This document shows positions 39,507 through 49,400 of a stretch of 64,000 nt of DNA, piece after piece. Within the stretch, counting starts at the first letter, position 1, and the number at the start of each line of letters is the position of its first letter. This DNA comes from CAVROP01 sp050008495 (lineage in GTDB: Bacteria > Acidobacteriota > Terriglobia > UBA7540), in NCBI GenBank assembly GCA_050008495.1, contig JBEKMN010000010.1, forward strand, positions 1-64,000, written 5' to 3'. The position numbers were made by a program, and so were the translations under genes. Below the pieces are notes generated by a model. That model was not told the origin of the DNA, searched no databases, and saw nothing but the letters and a program-made list of their open reading frames with translations.

Positions 39507-41240
39507 CTACCAGAAGATCCACTGGAGCACCAGAAACACCGCCAGGGAGACTCCGGCCCAAAAGATCGGGCGCTTCCAAATAGGCAGATGTCCCTCGCTG
39601 GGCAACTGCGTGCATCCATAGACCAAGCCGGTCAATTCTTCCACAGGCTTAGGCCGCGTCAGCAGGCTAACGACAATGGTGACAGTGGCGCACACAATCC
39701 ACGACCATAGCGCGCGGTACATGTTCTCAGCCATATCCTTGGCGCGGCTCGAAAGGGCGATATAGGAGAGCATGCGGGGATCGGCCCTGACGAGAGCCCA
39801 CATGCCGATCGAGCTGCAGGTACCGCAGAGAAGTCCCCAGAAGCCGCCCGCCGGCGTAGCGCGCTTCCACAACATGCCAATTAGCACGGTGCCCAACAGC
39901 GGCGCGATGAAGAAACTGAAAAGCGCCTGCACGTAATCCATGATGCTGCCGAATTTCATCACCAGGTAAGCCGTTCCTATGCTGATCAAAACCCCCAGGA
40001 TCGTGCACCACCGGCCCATTTTCACGTAGTGAGCGTCAGAGGCGTTCTTTCTGAGGAAACTCCGATAGAGGTCGTAGGTCCAGACCGTCGCAAAGGCGCT
40101 CGTGTTACCCGCCATGCCGGACATAAAACCAGCGATGAGCGCAGTGATTCCCAGCCCTAGCAGCCCCGGGCCGCAGTAGCGCGCCAGCATGAGGGGGAGT
40201 ACCTCGTTGTAACTGTGCTGCCCGGGTCCCACTGCACTTTCCGGCAGCAATTTGAAAGGCAGCACGGCCAATCCCAGCAAACCCGGGAGAATCACGATGA
40301 AAGGCACGGCCATCTTGAAGTATGAGCCGATAATGGGAGCAAGCTTGGCTGCTCGGATATCCTTTGCGGCCAGGATTCTTTGCACCACCAGGAAATCCGT
40401 CGTCCAGTAGCCGAAAGAAATCACGAAACCGAGTCCGAAAACGATACCTGTCCAATGGATGCCCATAGGATTGTCGGCGAAACTGCCCATGGTTCGCCAG
40501 AGGTGAGTGTAATCGCCTTGGGGGAAATTCCGGTGAATGCGCGCCACCAAGCCGGACCAGCCGCCCGTCTCAATCAAACCCAGAATGGGAATCAACAACG
40601 CGCCTAGCCAGATCAGGAAGAACTGCAGGACCTCGTTGAAAATGGCGGAGAACAACCCTCCCAGGGCCACGTACACCGCCACGGTGAGTGAGGAAACCCA
40701 AATGCTGAAGTGGATGTTCCAGCCCAGCACCACTTTCATCACCAGCGCCATGGCGTACATGTTGATGCCGGACATCAGGATGGTCATGAAGCTAAACATC
40801 ACGGCCGCCAGACCGCGGGCCGATTCGCCGTAACGCAGTTGCAAGTAGCCTGGGACGGAGTGCGTCTTCGAGATGTAGTAAAAGGGCATCATGACGATGC
40901 CCAGGAAGAGCATGGCAGGAATTGCGCCAATCCAGTACCAGTGAGCCGCCAGGATGCCATACTGGTAGCTCGCTGCGGCCCACCCCATCAGTTCCAGCGC
41001 GCCAAGGTTGGCAGAAACGAAGCTCAGCGCAGCCACCCAGGCTGTCATCTCTCGGCCGGCAAGGAAAAAGTCCTCACCGCTTTTGGTGAATCGCCGCAAA
41101 TAGAAGCCGATGCCCAGCACCATGGCGAAATAGATGGCGATGATGGTGATGTCCGGGGCATGAAGAGAAATCAGACGACTGGCGGCTTGTGGATCCGCGG
41201 CCAGCAAGGCGGGCGAGAAGAACATCAAAGAATAGTTCAT
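39507..41240 (-). CDS. Sodium:solute symporter (SSS family), sugar-type
   Basis: 577 aa with about 14 TM helices. SSS signature: DFFLAGREMTAWVAALSFVS ANLGALELMGWA, and GYLQLRYGESARGLAA. Start at 41240 (MNYSLMFF) with GAGGTAGG upstream; the frame to 41273 is less likely. Position between a fucosidase and sugar kinases/aldolase points to a sodium-sugar symporter; the sugar (L-fucose, L-arabinose or other) is inferred only. Confidence 0.88.
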   Translation of the reverse strand: MNYSLMFFSPALLAADPQAASRLISLHAPDITIIAIYFAMVLGIGFYLRRFTKSGEDFFLAGREMTAWVAALSFVSANLGALELMGWAAASYQYGILAAHWYWIGAIPAMLFLGIVMMPFYYISKTHSVPGYLQLRYGESARGLAAVMFSFMTILMSGINMYAMALVMKVVLGWNIHFSIWVSSLTVAVYVALGGLFSAIFNEVLQFFLIWLGALLIPILGLIETGGWSGLVARIHRNFPQGDYTHLWRTMGSFADNPMGIHWTGIVFGLGFVISFGYWTTDFLVVQRILAAKDIRAAKLAPIIGSYFKMAVPFIVILPGLLGLAVLPFKLLPESAVGPGQHSYNEVLPLMLARYCGPGLLGLGITALIAGFMSGMAGNTSAFATVWTYDLYRSFLRKNASDAHYVKMGRWCTILGVLISIGTAYLVMKFGSIMDYVQALFSFFIAPLLGTVLIGMLWKRATPAGGFWGLLCGTCSSIGMWALVRADPRMLSYIALSSRAKDMAENMYRALWSWIVCATVTIVVSLLTRPKPVEELTGLVYGCTQLPSEGHLPIWKRPIFWAGVSLAVFLVLQWIFW

Positions 41241-41305
41241 TAACCTACCTCTTGAGCTGCGGTACGTCGCCATAACCGGAATTAGCGACTAGCGATTCAC
41301 GTCAA

Positions 41306-41968
41306 CTACTCTTTCCCGGCCTGGCCGTAAGTGGTGTGGTAGCGGTCCCACCACTTCTTGATCTCGCGCGGCGGCAAGGGTTTCGGCCTGCCCCGCAGCA
41401 AGGCGAGATGACACGTCTTGGCAACGTCTTCGACCATCACGGCGGCTTTTAGCGCTGCGCGCGGCGTGGCTCCGAAAGCAAACACCCCGTGGTGCGCCAG
41501 GAGCACGGCGGGGGCCTTCCTGCCCATGTATTTGACGATGGCTTTACCAATATGATCCGCTCGATTATCAACGTAAGGAAGGCACGGTATCTCTTCGCCG
41601 AACTCATCGGCAATGGCTGTCAGATAAACGGGCAGGGGCCGTCCCAGCAAGGCAAAGCTCGTGGCATAGTTCGAGTGCGTGTGGATGACCCCGCCAATCT
41701 GCGGACAGTGCTTGTAGATGTAAAGGTGGTCGGGGAGGTCAACGGAGGGGTTCCACTTGCCCTTGAGCTTGCGGCCCTCGAGGTCGGTCAGGACCATGTC
41801 CTGCGATCGCATGCGGTCGTAATCCATGCCGCTGGGCTTGATTAGCACCACGCCACGGTCGCGATCAATTCCACTCGCGTTGCCACTGTGCATGGTGACC
41901 AGCCCGGCACGATATACTCCACGGTTTGCCTTCCAGACTTCCTCACGCAGTTTTTCGATTCTTGACAT
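41306..41968 (-). CDS. Class II aldolase/epimerase, AraD-like
   Basis: 220 aa of the AraD/FucA family. GNASGIDRDRGVVLIKPSGM D (phosphate binding), SVDLPDH (Asp77), the zinc ligands H96 and H98 in GGVIHTHSNYAT, and a third His in LLAHHGVFAFG. The HTHS form is typical of L-ribulose-5-phosphate 4-epimerase rather than FucA (HVHS). With the AraB-type kinases it fits an L-arabinose-like route, whereas the fucosidase suggests L-fucose; either substrate is possible. An isomerase gene is missing from the window. Confidence 0.85.
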   Translation of the reverse strand: MSRIEKLREEVWKANRGVYRAGLVTMHSGNASGIDRDRGVVLIKPSGMDYDRMRSQDMVLTDLEGRKLKGKWNPSVDLPDHLYIYKHCPQIGGVIHTHSNYATSFALLGRPLPVYLTAIADEFGEEIPCLPYVDNRADHIGKAIVKYMGRKAPAVLLAHHGVFAFGATPRAALKAAVMVEDVAKTCHLALLRGRPKPLPPREIKKWWDRYHTTYGQAGKE

Positions 41969-41976
41969 AGAAAAAA

Positions 41977-42073
41977 GTAGTCAGTCGTCAGTTATCAGTT
42001 ATCAGCCGAACTTCAGCACCCTATCGGTTGAGGGTCGATGTTCTGCTCCTGAATCCTGAATTCTGACTCCTAT
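41977..42073. repeat. Word-repeat element (GTCAGTTATCAG / AGGATTCAGGAG)
   Basis: Left array TAGTCAGTCGTCAGTTATC, AGTTATCAG; right array CTCCTGAATCCTGAATTC, TGACTCCTATAG. The right array covers the stop codon TAG of the downstream kinase gene (42072-42070). Here the two arms use different but related words. Confidence 0.7.
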
Positions 42074-43749
42074 AGGGCCACGATCTCTCGCCGGAGGGCT
42101 TTAAGCCGCTTCATCACGTCATTCACTCCCCCTCCGAAATAATCGTGCAGAACCCGAAATTCCTGAAAAAGGCGATTATAGATCTTCTGGCTTTCGGAGC
42201 GCGGCCGGTATGTTTCGCTCCGCAAATGCGCCATATGCGCGGCGGCTTCGGGAATGGAATCGTAGCCTCCGGCCTGACGGCCCGCCGCCGCGGCGGCGTG
42301 AATGGCCGCGCCCAGCGCGGAGCAGGTCTGAGGATGTTTTGCCACCTTGATCTCGCGCCCCAGAACGTCAGCGTAGATTTGCATTAGGAGTCTATTTTTT
42401 GCCGGCAGGCCCCCGCACGCCACAGCGTCCTGGGTGTGCAGTCCCTCGGCGTCGAAAGCTTCGATAATCTGCCGCGTGCCGAAGGCCGCAGCTTCCATCA
42501 AAGCGCGAAAAATCGCTTCCGGCGGCGTGCTCAGTGTTGCACCGATTAACAAGCCGCTCAAATCTGCATCCACGAGCACGCACCGATTGCCGTTCCACCA
42601 ATCGAGCGCCAACAGCCCCGATTCGCCCGGACGCAGCGCGGCAGCTTGCTTTTCGAGCCATGCGGTGAAGGGAAGCTTCAGCTTCTTCGCTTGGCTTTTG
42701 GCGTAAGCCGGCACCGCGTGGTCGAAGAACCAGGCGAACATGTCCCCGCCCGCATATTGGCCTGCTTCGTATCCCCAGTATCCCGGCACAATGCCATCCT
42801 CGACAACTCCGCAGATCCCCTGCACGATCCGTCGCTCGCGACCCATCAGCATTTGAACGAAAGATGTGCCCATGACCATGGAGAGAGAACCGGGCTTGGT
42901 CACAGTGGTCGCAGGAATAGACGCATGCCCGTCGGCGACGCCTATCGAAACGGGAGTCCCCTCGCGAAGCCCCATGGCTCGTGCCCAACGTGCCGCCAGT
43001 CCGCCGGCGGGCGTGCCGAGAGGGTAGAACTCTGTCCCTACCTTTTCCTGAATCACGTTCTCGAGGCGGGGGTGAACGGCCCGGAAAAAATCCCGCTCCG
43101 GAAAGCCCTCACCTTTCACCCACATGGCCTTGTAGCCTGCCGTGGAGTTGTTGCGTTTTTCCCGGCCCGTCAGTTGCCAAACGATCCAGTCCGTACCCTC
43201 AATCAATCTGCTTGCGGCTTCATAAACCTCCGGGCTGTCATTGAGTATCTGCAAGACCTTGGCAAAGAACCATTCCGAGGAGTATTTGCCGCCATACATC
43301 CGAATGAATTCTTCGTCTCGTTCTCGACCGATTTCATTGAGGCGATCGGCTTCCGGTTGTGCAGCGTGGTGTTTCCACAGGATGGCCCAGGCCAGCGGTT
43401 CGCGGCGGTACTTGGGGAGGAGACAAAGCGGCGTTCCGTCCTGGGTGGTTGAGAAGACGGTGCAGGAAGTGAAGTCAGTGCCGAGGGCGATGACGTCATT
43501 CGCCATAACGCCGGCTTCTTTGAGCGCCTTGGGGACACCCCTCTCGAGCACCAAAAAGTAGTCGCGGGGATTTTGCAGCGCGGTATCCGGCTCGAGTTGC
43601 TCGCCGCCCGGCAGTGTTTCGTCGAGCACGCCATCCGGATACGGCACCACTGCCGCCGCCATCTCCTCGCCGTCGCGAACTCGCACCACCACCACGCGGC
43701 CCGATTCCGTGCCAAAATCGATTCCGATGACATACTTATCCGTGGGCAT
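42070..43749 (-). CDS. araB: Ribulokinase-type FGGY kinase, copy 1
   Basis: 559 aa carbohydrate kinase of the AraB group. ATP/phosphate motif VIGIDFGTESGRVVVVRV, AraB-specific insert DEEFIRMYGGKYSSEWFFAK, catalytic Asp in SIGVADGHASI, SMVMGTSFVQM, GYEAGQYAGGDMFAWFF, WWNGNRCVLVDADLSGLLIG and GGLPAKNRLLMQIYADVLGR. It phosphorylates L-ribulose or a related ketose at C5 in the cytosol. It is a paralogue of the adjacent gene at 43874, recognisably similar along the full length but diverged around the active site (ADGHAS versus NVDAHVA). Confidence 0.9.
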   Translation of the reverse strand: MPTDKYVIGIDFGTESGRVVVVRVRDGEEMAAAVVPYPDGVLDETLPGGEQLEPDTALQNPRDYFLVLERGVPKALKEAGVMANDVIALGTDFTSCTVFSTTQDGTPLCLLPKYRREPLAWAILWKHHAAQPEADRLNEIGRERDEEFIRMYGGKYSSEWFFAKVLQILNDSPEVYEAASRLIEGTDWIVWQLTGREKRNNSTAGYKAMWVKGEGFPERDFFRAVHPRLENVIQEKVGTEFYPLGTPAGGLAARWARAMGLREGTPVSIGVADGHASIPATTVTKPGSLSMVMGTSFVQMLMGRERRIVQGICGVVEDGIVPGYWGYEAGQYAGGDMFAWFFDHAVPAYAKSQAKKLKLPFTAWLEKQAAALRPGESGLLALDWWNGNRCVLVDADLSGLLIGATLSTPPEAIFRALMEAAAFGTRQIIEAFDAEGLHTQDAVACGGLPAKNRLLMQIYADVLGREIKVAKHPQTCSALGAAIHAAAAAGRQAGGYDSIPEAAAHMAHLRSETYRPRSESQKIYNRLFQEFRVLHDYFGGGVNDVMKRLKALRREIVAL

Positions 43750-43880
43750 TAGCGATTAGAAGCCCTCAGCTCTCAGCCTTCAGCTTTCAGCAGTCAGTTG
43801 CCGGTCGTCCGTTGTGATTTGCTTCTGGATTCTTGCTTCTTGCTTTTGGCTCCTGCTCGTCACTCGTCACTCGTCACTGC
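43750..43880. repeat. Compound word-repeat element between the two kinase genes
   Basis: Left array CTCAGCTCTCAGCCTTCAGC, TTTCAGCAGTCAGTTGCC; right array TTCTTGCTTCTTGCTTTTGG, CTCCTGCTCGTCACTCGTCACTCG. The GTGACGA unit at the right end (minus strand) includes the stop codon TGA of the second kinase gene. Confidence 0.75.
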
Positions 43881-45556
43881 TCTTCCACGATTTCTCGCTT
43901 AAGTGTCTTCAAACGCTTCATGACGTCGTTGCCGCCGCGGCCGAAATAGTCGTGCAGCGTCTGGTATTCCTTGAAGAGCCGATTGTACACGGCGTGGTTC
44001 TGGGCTTTCGGCCGGTACGTCAGTTTCTGCACGTGCGCCATACGTTTTGCGGCTTCCGTGATGGTATCGTAGCCGCCTCCGGCGCGCCCGGCAGCGACTG
44101 CCCCGTGCATGGCGGCGCCCAGGGCCGAGCAAGTCTGAAGCTGCTCGGCCAGCTTGATCTCGCGTCCGGTCACATCGGCGTAGATCTGCATGAGCAGTTT
44201 GTTCTTTTCCGGCAAGCCTCCGCAGGCCACCAGGTTTTTCACTTCCACGCCCTTTGATTCAAAAGCCTCGACGATCGTCCGCGTGCCAAAGGCCGTGGCT
44301 TCGATCAAGGCACGATAGATCTCTTCCGCCTTGGTCGCGAGCGTCAATCCCACCAGCAGCCCCGTCAGGTCAACATCCACCAGCACAGACCGATTGCCAT
44401 TCCACCAATCGAGCCCTAGCAGTCCCGACTCGCCCGGCTTTAGGGCGGCGGCGCGCTTCTCCAGTACGGCGGCGAAGGGGATCTTCAGCTTGCGAGCTTC
44501 CTGGTGGATATAATCGGGCACGCCACGCTCGAAGAACCAGGCGAAGATATCGCCCACGGCCGACTGACCTGCCTCGAATCCCCACAGGCCGGGAACGATT
44601 CCATCCTCTACCGTGCCGCACATGCCCTCCACCATCTGTCGTCCCGTGCCCAGCACCATGTGGCAGATGGAGGTCCCCATGATCATTACCAGGGAACCGG
44701 GTTGGGTGACCGTACAAGCGGGCACAGCGACGTGTGCATCGACGTTGCCGACCGAGACAGGGGTACCCTCCCTAAGCCCGGTCTTTCGTGCCCAGAAGGC
44801 GGTCAGCTCTCCCGCCTTCTGGCCGAGTGGGTAAAAGTCCGTTCCGACCTTCGTCTCGATGACGTTTTCCAGTCGCGGGTGTAGGATGCTGAAAAACTCG
44901 TCGGACGGAAATCCCTTGCCATTGATCCACATGCCCTTATAACCGGCCGTGCACGTGTTCCTTTTCTCTTCTCCCGTCAACTGCCAGACAATCCAGTCGG
45001 CGCCTTCGATGAACCGGTCCGCAGCCTCGTAAATCTCTTCGTCCTCATTGAGGACTTGAAGCACCTTGGAGAAAAACCATTCCGAAGAATACTTCCCGCC
45101 GTAGATCTGGATGAAGTCTTCGTTTCGATCCCGCCCCACTTCGTTGATCCGATTCGCCTCCGGTTGCGCGGCATGATGTTTCCATAACTTCACCCAGGCA
45201 TGTGGGCGCTTGCTGTATTGCGGAATGAAGCTGAGGGGCGTCCCGTCGCTTTTGACAGGTAGTGGCGTCGACGCCGTGAAGTCCGTGCCTATTCCGATCA
45301 CGTTTTCGCCCTTGAGCGCCGCAGCTTTCAGGGCCTTAGGAACCCCCTTCTCGATCACCAAAAGGTAATCGCGGGGGTTTTGCAAGGCCCAATCGGGCCC
45401 CAGGCGCGGGCCCCCCGGCAGTTTCTCGTCGATCACTCCATCAGGGTAGGGGACCACCGCGGAGGCGATCTCCTCACCGTTGCGTACCCGGATTACCACC
45501 ACGCGGCCCGATTCCGTTCCGTAGTCGATTCCCAGCGCGAATTTTTCATTGGACAT
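43874..45556 (-). CDS. araB: Ribulokinase-type FGGY kinase, copy 2
   Basis: 560 aa from the ATG at 45556 (GTGAGGA 5 bases upstream; the frame to 45580 is less likely). Same architecture as its neighbour: LGIDYGTESGRVVVIRV, NEDFIQIYGGKYSSEWFF, SVGNVDAHVAVPACTV with the catalytic Asp, VMIMGTSICHMVLG, GFEAGQSAVGDIFAWFF, WWNGNRSVLVDVDLTGLLVG. The NVDAH form is that of standard ribulokinases, so this copy is more likely the true AraB and the other a diverged form. First gene of the presumed operon, next to the LacI-type operator. Confidence 0.9.
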   Translation of the reverse strand: MSNEKFALGIDYGTESGRVVVIRVRNGEEIASAVVPYPDGVIDEKLPGGPRLGPDWALQNPRDYLLVIEKGVPKALKAAALKGENVIGIGTDFTASTPLPVKSDGTPLSFIPQYSKRPHAWVKLWKHHAAQPEANRINEVGRDRNEDFIQIYGGKYSSEWFFSKVLQVLNEDEEIYEAADRFIEGADWIVWQLTGEEKRNTCTAGYKGMWINGKGFPSDEFFSILHPRLENVIETKVGTDFYPLGQKAGELTAFWARKTGLREGTPVSVGNVDAHVAVPACTVTQPGSLVMIMGTSICHMVLGTGRQMVEGMCGTVEDGIVPGLWGFEAGQSAVGDIFAWFFERGVPDYIHQEARKLKIPFAAVLEKRAAALKPGESGLLGLDWWNGNRSVLVDVDLTGLLVGLTLATKAEEIYRALIEATAFGTRTIVEAFESKGVEVKNLVACGGLPEKNKLLMQIYADVTGREIKLAEQLQTCSALGAAMHGAVAAGRAGGGYDTITEAAKRMAHVQKLTYRPKAQNHAVYNRLFKEYQTLHDYFGRGGNDVMKRLKTLKREIVEEQ

Positions 45557-45668
45557 AGAATCCTCACCTTGAAACCTCATCGAGCGGGCCGCCGGGGAGA
45601 TGCCGGCGCGGACGCAGTACGAGGGGCCGGCAGCGTTCCCGGTGGCCTCATCAGGAAAAATCTCTTAA

Positions 45669-45682
45669 TGTAAGCGCTTACC
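45669..45682. promoter_or_regulatory. LacI/CcpA-type operator upstream of the sugar operon
   Basis: TGTAAGCGCTTACC contains the perfect 12-bp palindrome GTAAGCGCTTAC (45670-45681), the canonical LacI-family half-site with central CG. It is about 115 bases upstream of the kinase start at 45556. No lacI-family gene is in the window. Confidence 0.75.
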
Positions 45683-45790
45683 GTACGGGATTCTTCAGTC
45701 TCTGTCAAGTGTGGCGAGGTCGTTGTGGGCAATGATGAAGCACAGCAGTCAATGCTGAAGATCTGGGTAGCGGCTAGCGAGACGGCTGCC

Positions 45791-46348
45791 CTAAATGGTT
45801 GCGAGGCCCAGTTGGTCCGCGATGCTGCGCATGGCTTCAATGCAGAAGGTGATGTGGTCGTCAAGAGGCACACCCAGTTCCTGAGCGCTCTTGATAATAT
45901 CCTCACGGCTTACGGAGCGGGCGAAGGCTTTGTCTTTCATCCGCTTGCGAACCGACTTGGCCTCGAGGGTGGCAATCCTGTCGGGCCGCACCAGGGAGCA
46001 CGCGGTAATGAATCCAGCCAGTTCGTCACACGCGAAGAGAACTTTGGCCAGAAGAGTATCGCGCGGAACGCCTGTATAATCAGCGTGTCCGAGGATGGCA
46101 CGACGGATTTCTTCGGAAACACCCCTCTCCTTCAGGATCTCGCTTCCCATCAGCGGGTGATCGGGCGCGTTCGGGTATGCTTCGTAGTCGAAGTCGTGGA
46201 TCAGGCCCACGACGCTCCATTTTCCCTCGTCCTCGCCGAACTTCCGAGCATAGGCACGAACACACGCCTCCACTGCCAGCGCATGCTTCCGTAAGTTCTC
46301 GTTCTTGGTGTACTCGCAGAGAAGATTCCACGCTTCGGAACGATCCAT
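45791..46348 (-). CDS. HD-domain protein (predicted phosphohydrolase)
   Basis: 185 aa from the ATG at 46348 (MDRSEAWNLL). HD-superfamily pattern: the first His in RKHALAVEACVRAYA, the HD pair in VVGLIHDFDYEAYP, a His in HPLMGSEIL and the Asp-bearing helix around LAKVLFACDELAGFI. Cytosolic metal-dependent phosphohydrolase of unknown substrate. The longer frame to 46432 translates a word repeat (YDLPPATYPL) and is rejected. Confidence 0.85.
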   Translation of the reverse strand: MDRSEAWNLLCEYTKNENLRKHALAVEACVRAYARKFGEDEGKWSVVGLIHDFDYEAYPNAPDHPLMGSEILKERGVSEEIRRAILGHADYTGVPRDTLLAKVLFACDELAGFITACSLVRPDRIATLEAKSVRKRMKDKAFARSVSREDIIKSAQELGVPLDDHITFCIEAMRSIADQLGLATI

Positions 46349-46367
46349 CAGGTGTGACCCCCGCAAC

Positions 46368-46484
46368 GGGTAGGTAGCAGGTGGTAGGTCGTATGTGGGG
46401 AAACTCCGGCGTCTGGCTCTGACCCAGGCCACTCACGTGCCTTTCATAGCGTCCCCACCTACCGCCTACCACCTACCACATGCC
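46368..46484. repeat. Word-repeat element (GGTAGGTGGTAGG type)
   Basis: Left arm GGGTAGGTAGCAGGTGG, TAGGTCGTATGTGG; core of about 55 bases; right arm CCCCACCTACCGCCTACC, ACCTACCACATGCC. It ends 2 bases from the stop codon of the TonB receptor gene, whose TAG continues the same word pattern. Confidence 0.8.
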
Positions 46485-46486
46485 AG

Positions 46487-49400
46487 CTAGAAAATATACT
46501 TCAGCCCCAACTGAATCTGCCTGGGCGGCTTATTGCCGTATTCATTTGCCGACTGCACGACGCCGAGCGCCGACGTGTCGAAGGTTCGGCCAGGAATATC
46601 AAAGTGCGGAATATTGAGAAGATTAAAGAACTCGAAGCGGATTTCGAGTCTTCGGCCTTCGTGCCGGAACGGGATTTCCTTCAGCATCGAAAAGTCGAGG
46701 TTGTTGAGTCCCGGCCCGATCAAGTCATTTCTACCCTCAGTCCCCAGAAGGGGGTTCAGCGGGCTGGCAAGGGCACAGGGATTGAACCAGCTATTCGGCG
46801 TGTGAACTTGGTTTGGGGCAGAGCATCCCGGGTTTGCCGCCACGGAACCGCCCTTCGTGGCGTCGCCCACCAAGTCCGGCCGGTAGGGAACTCCGAATGA
46901 GGTAATCGATGTTCCCGCCTGTGAGGCAGGCATGTTGACCGTAAAAGGACTGCCGGTTTGCATGGTAGCAATTCCTGCGGTTTGCCAGGAACCAAAGATA
47001 TGGCTGAAAAAGCCGGGATTGCTCAGCCACTTTCGCGCCGGCCCAAACGGCAGGTCGTAGAGGTAACTGAGGACGAAGCGCTGTTCAACCTGGAAGTCGG
47101 AAAGCCCACGGTCAAGACGAAAGTCGTAGGAGTCTTGCGGTACGCCCGAACCCACGCTGCCGCTGAAAACAGCGGAGTCGTCGTCGATCGATCGCGACCA
47201 GGTGTAAGCGGCAAGGAAAGCCATACCCTCCCTGACGCGTTTCTCGGACCGAAACTGCAAGGCATTGTAAATGCTGTTGGCGCGGGACTCCACCGCCAAG
47301 ATGGAGTTAAACGCCGGGTAAGGAGTAACCTGAGTGAAAGGGTTCTCTTCATTCATATCGCGGGTGGCGGGAAGATGCGTTCCCTTGGTGCCCACGTAGG
47401 CCAAGTCAATCATCCAGTTCGGTTGAACTTCGTACTGAAGGTCAGCGTTCCAGTCGAGCATCGAGGCATCACGGAACTTTGGGGAAACAAAATTGGCCTG
47501 CGGCTCGGACAATCCCGGCTGATTCAAGATGTCCTGAATGACCAGGCTTCCGGTCGAGTTCTGGGGTAAGGCCGTAATGTCCACAAAGGGAGGGTTGAAG
47601 CGCGGCAGGATGTTGAGATTGAGGATGTTCTCGTCATAGAAAATGCCAAAGGCCGAGCGCACAACAAAGCGTTCCGTCTTCAAAGGCCGCCACGCAAATC
47701 CAATGCGTGGAGCGAAATCGCGCAGGTTCTTCCCATAGGTAGCCCGGGGAATCCCGTTCGTGCCGGCCTGAATGAAGGCGCAGTTCGGGTACCCTGGAGC
47801 CAGGGCGTTGCAGGTTTGCGGATCGACATTCAAATCCGGGACGCTGAAGCGGTTGTGGATTTCGACGGGTGGGCTGTTGAATTCCCATCTCAGGCCGACA
47901 TTCAAGGTGAATCGCGGCAGAACGCGAATATCATCTTGCACATAGACGCCTAGGCCGGTGGTGCGCAGTCCATTATTGGTATTGCCCGTTTCGGTCACGA
48001 CGTAATCGGGAACTCCGGCCATGAGCTGCGCCAAAGCTCCGACTTGCGGCGGGCAGTTCGTGATTCCTCCCGGGCAGATATCCGCTGCTTGGGGCGGCAA
48101 CACGGGCGCCAATTGCTGCGCCAGGCCCATTGCGGTTTGTCCTTCGAAGAACCAATCCCCACGGGAAATGAAATCCAGGTAGTCATTCAACTGGAAACGG
48201 CGAATGTCCGTTCCGAACTTGAATTGGTGGCGTCCGGTGTTCCAGGCAAGATTATCGGCAAATTCGTAGGTATTGTCGTGCCGGTCCTGAGGGTAGTTCA
48301 CAGGCTCGCCAATACCGTCGTAGCCGTAAATGTTGATGTTGGGGTATCCCCAGTCCACTGGATTCGCAGACGTGGTCGGAAATCCCAATTGCTGGCTCAC
48401 GTTGATGCCGGAGTCCTGCTGAAAGTCGGCCGCACGCAGGCGATTGAAACCCAACCGGGCTTCGTTGATCCAATGCGGGTTAAAGACGTGAGTCCAGGTA
48501 AAGCCGGCGTTCTGTCCTCGGTTAACGGCAGTGACGCCATATCCAGGCAGATCGGTAAAAGCGTTGACGGGATCGAAAGGATTGAAATTGTTCTCGTTAA
48601 ACAGCGAGTAGTGAGCAGAAAAGGTGTCGTGAGCACCCGTCTGGCGGTCTAATTTGATGGTCGCCAGGTCGAAGGTGTTTTGAATCACCGGAGCGGAAAC
48701 GAAGGTGTTGGAATCAGCCAGGTCCGGCACGGCGACGTTGGCGGCAGGAATGCGATTGAGTGCGAGCATGCCCGCGGGGTTTGGCTGGTAACCGACACTC
48801 TCCATTATGCCGAAGAAGGCCTGGGCCTCTGCCAGGTCTTCGGCTTGCGATGGCACAGTCGCTTCCCGCGTGGTTGCTTGACGAAGTCGCAGCCCTTCGT
48901 AGGAAAGGAAAAAGAAGGTCTTGTCCTTTTGGATCGGGCCGCCCAACGTACCGCCAAACTGGTTGCGATCAAGACGAGGTATGGGCGCGCACGTCCCCTG
49001 AATGGAATCGGGTGTGCAATCGGGCTGATCGAAGAAATTCTTGGCGTCCAGGTGGCGGTTACGAACAAAATCAAACCCGCTCCCGTGGAACTGGTTTGTG
49101 CCGCTCTTCAGTATCACATTGATTTGGGCTCCGCTGCTGCGCCCGAATTCAGCCGAGTAATCGCTGGATTGCACCTTGAATTCCTGGATAGCATCCACGG
49201 AGGGGAGCACGCTGTATTGATTGATGTATAAGTCGTTGTTGTCGACGCCGTCGAGCAGGAAATCGTTCGACTGCTCGCGCGCGCCGTTGACGCTGATGGC
49301 GCCACCCTGGGTAGAATTCTGCGAGCCTTGCACGGGCATTTGGCCGCCCGGGACAAGCAGGGCAAAAGTAAGGAAATTCCTTTCGTTCAGGGGCAACTCG

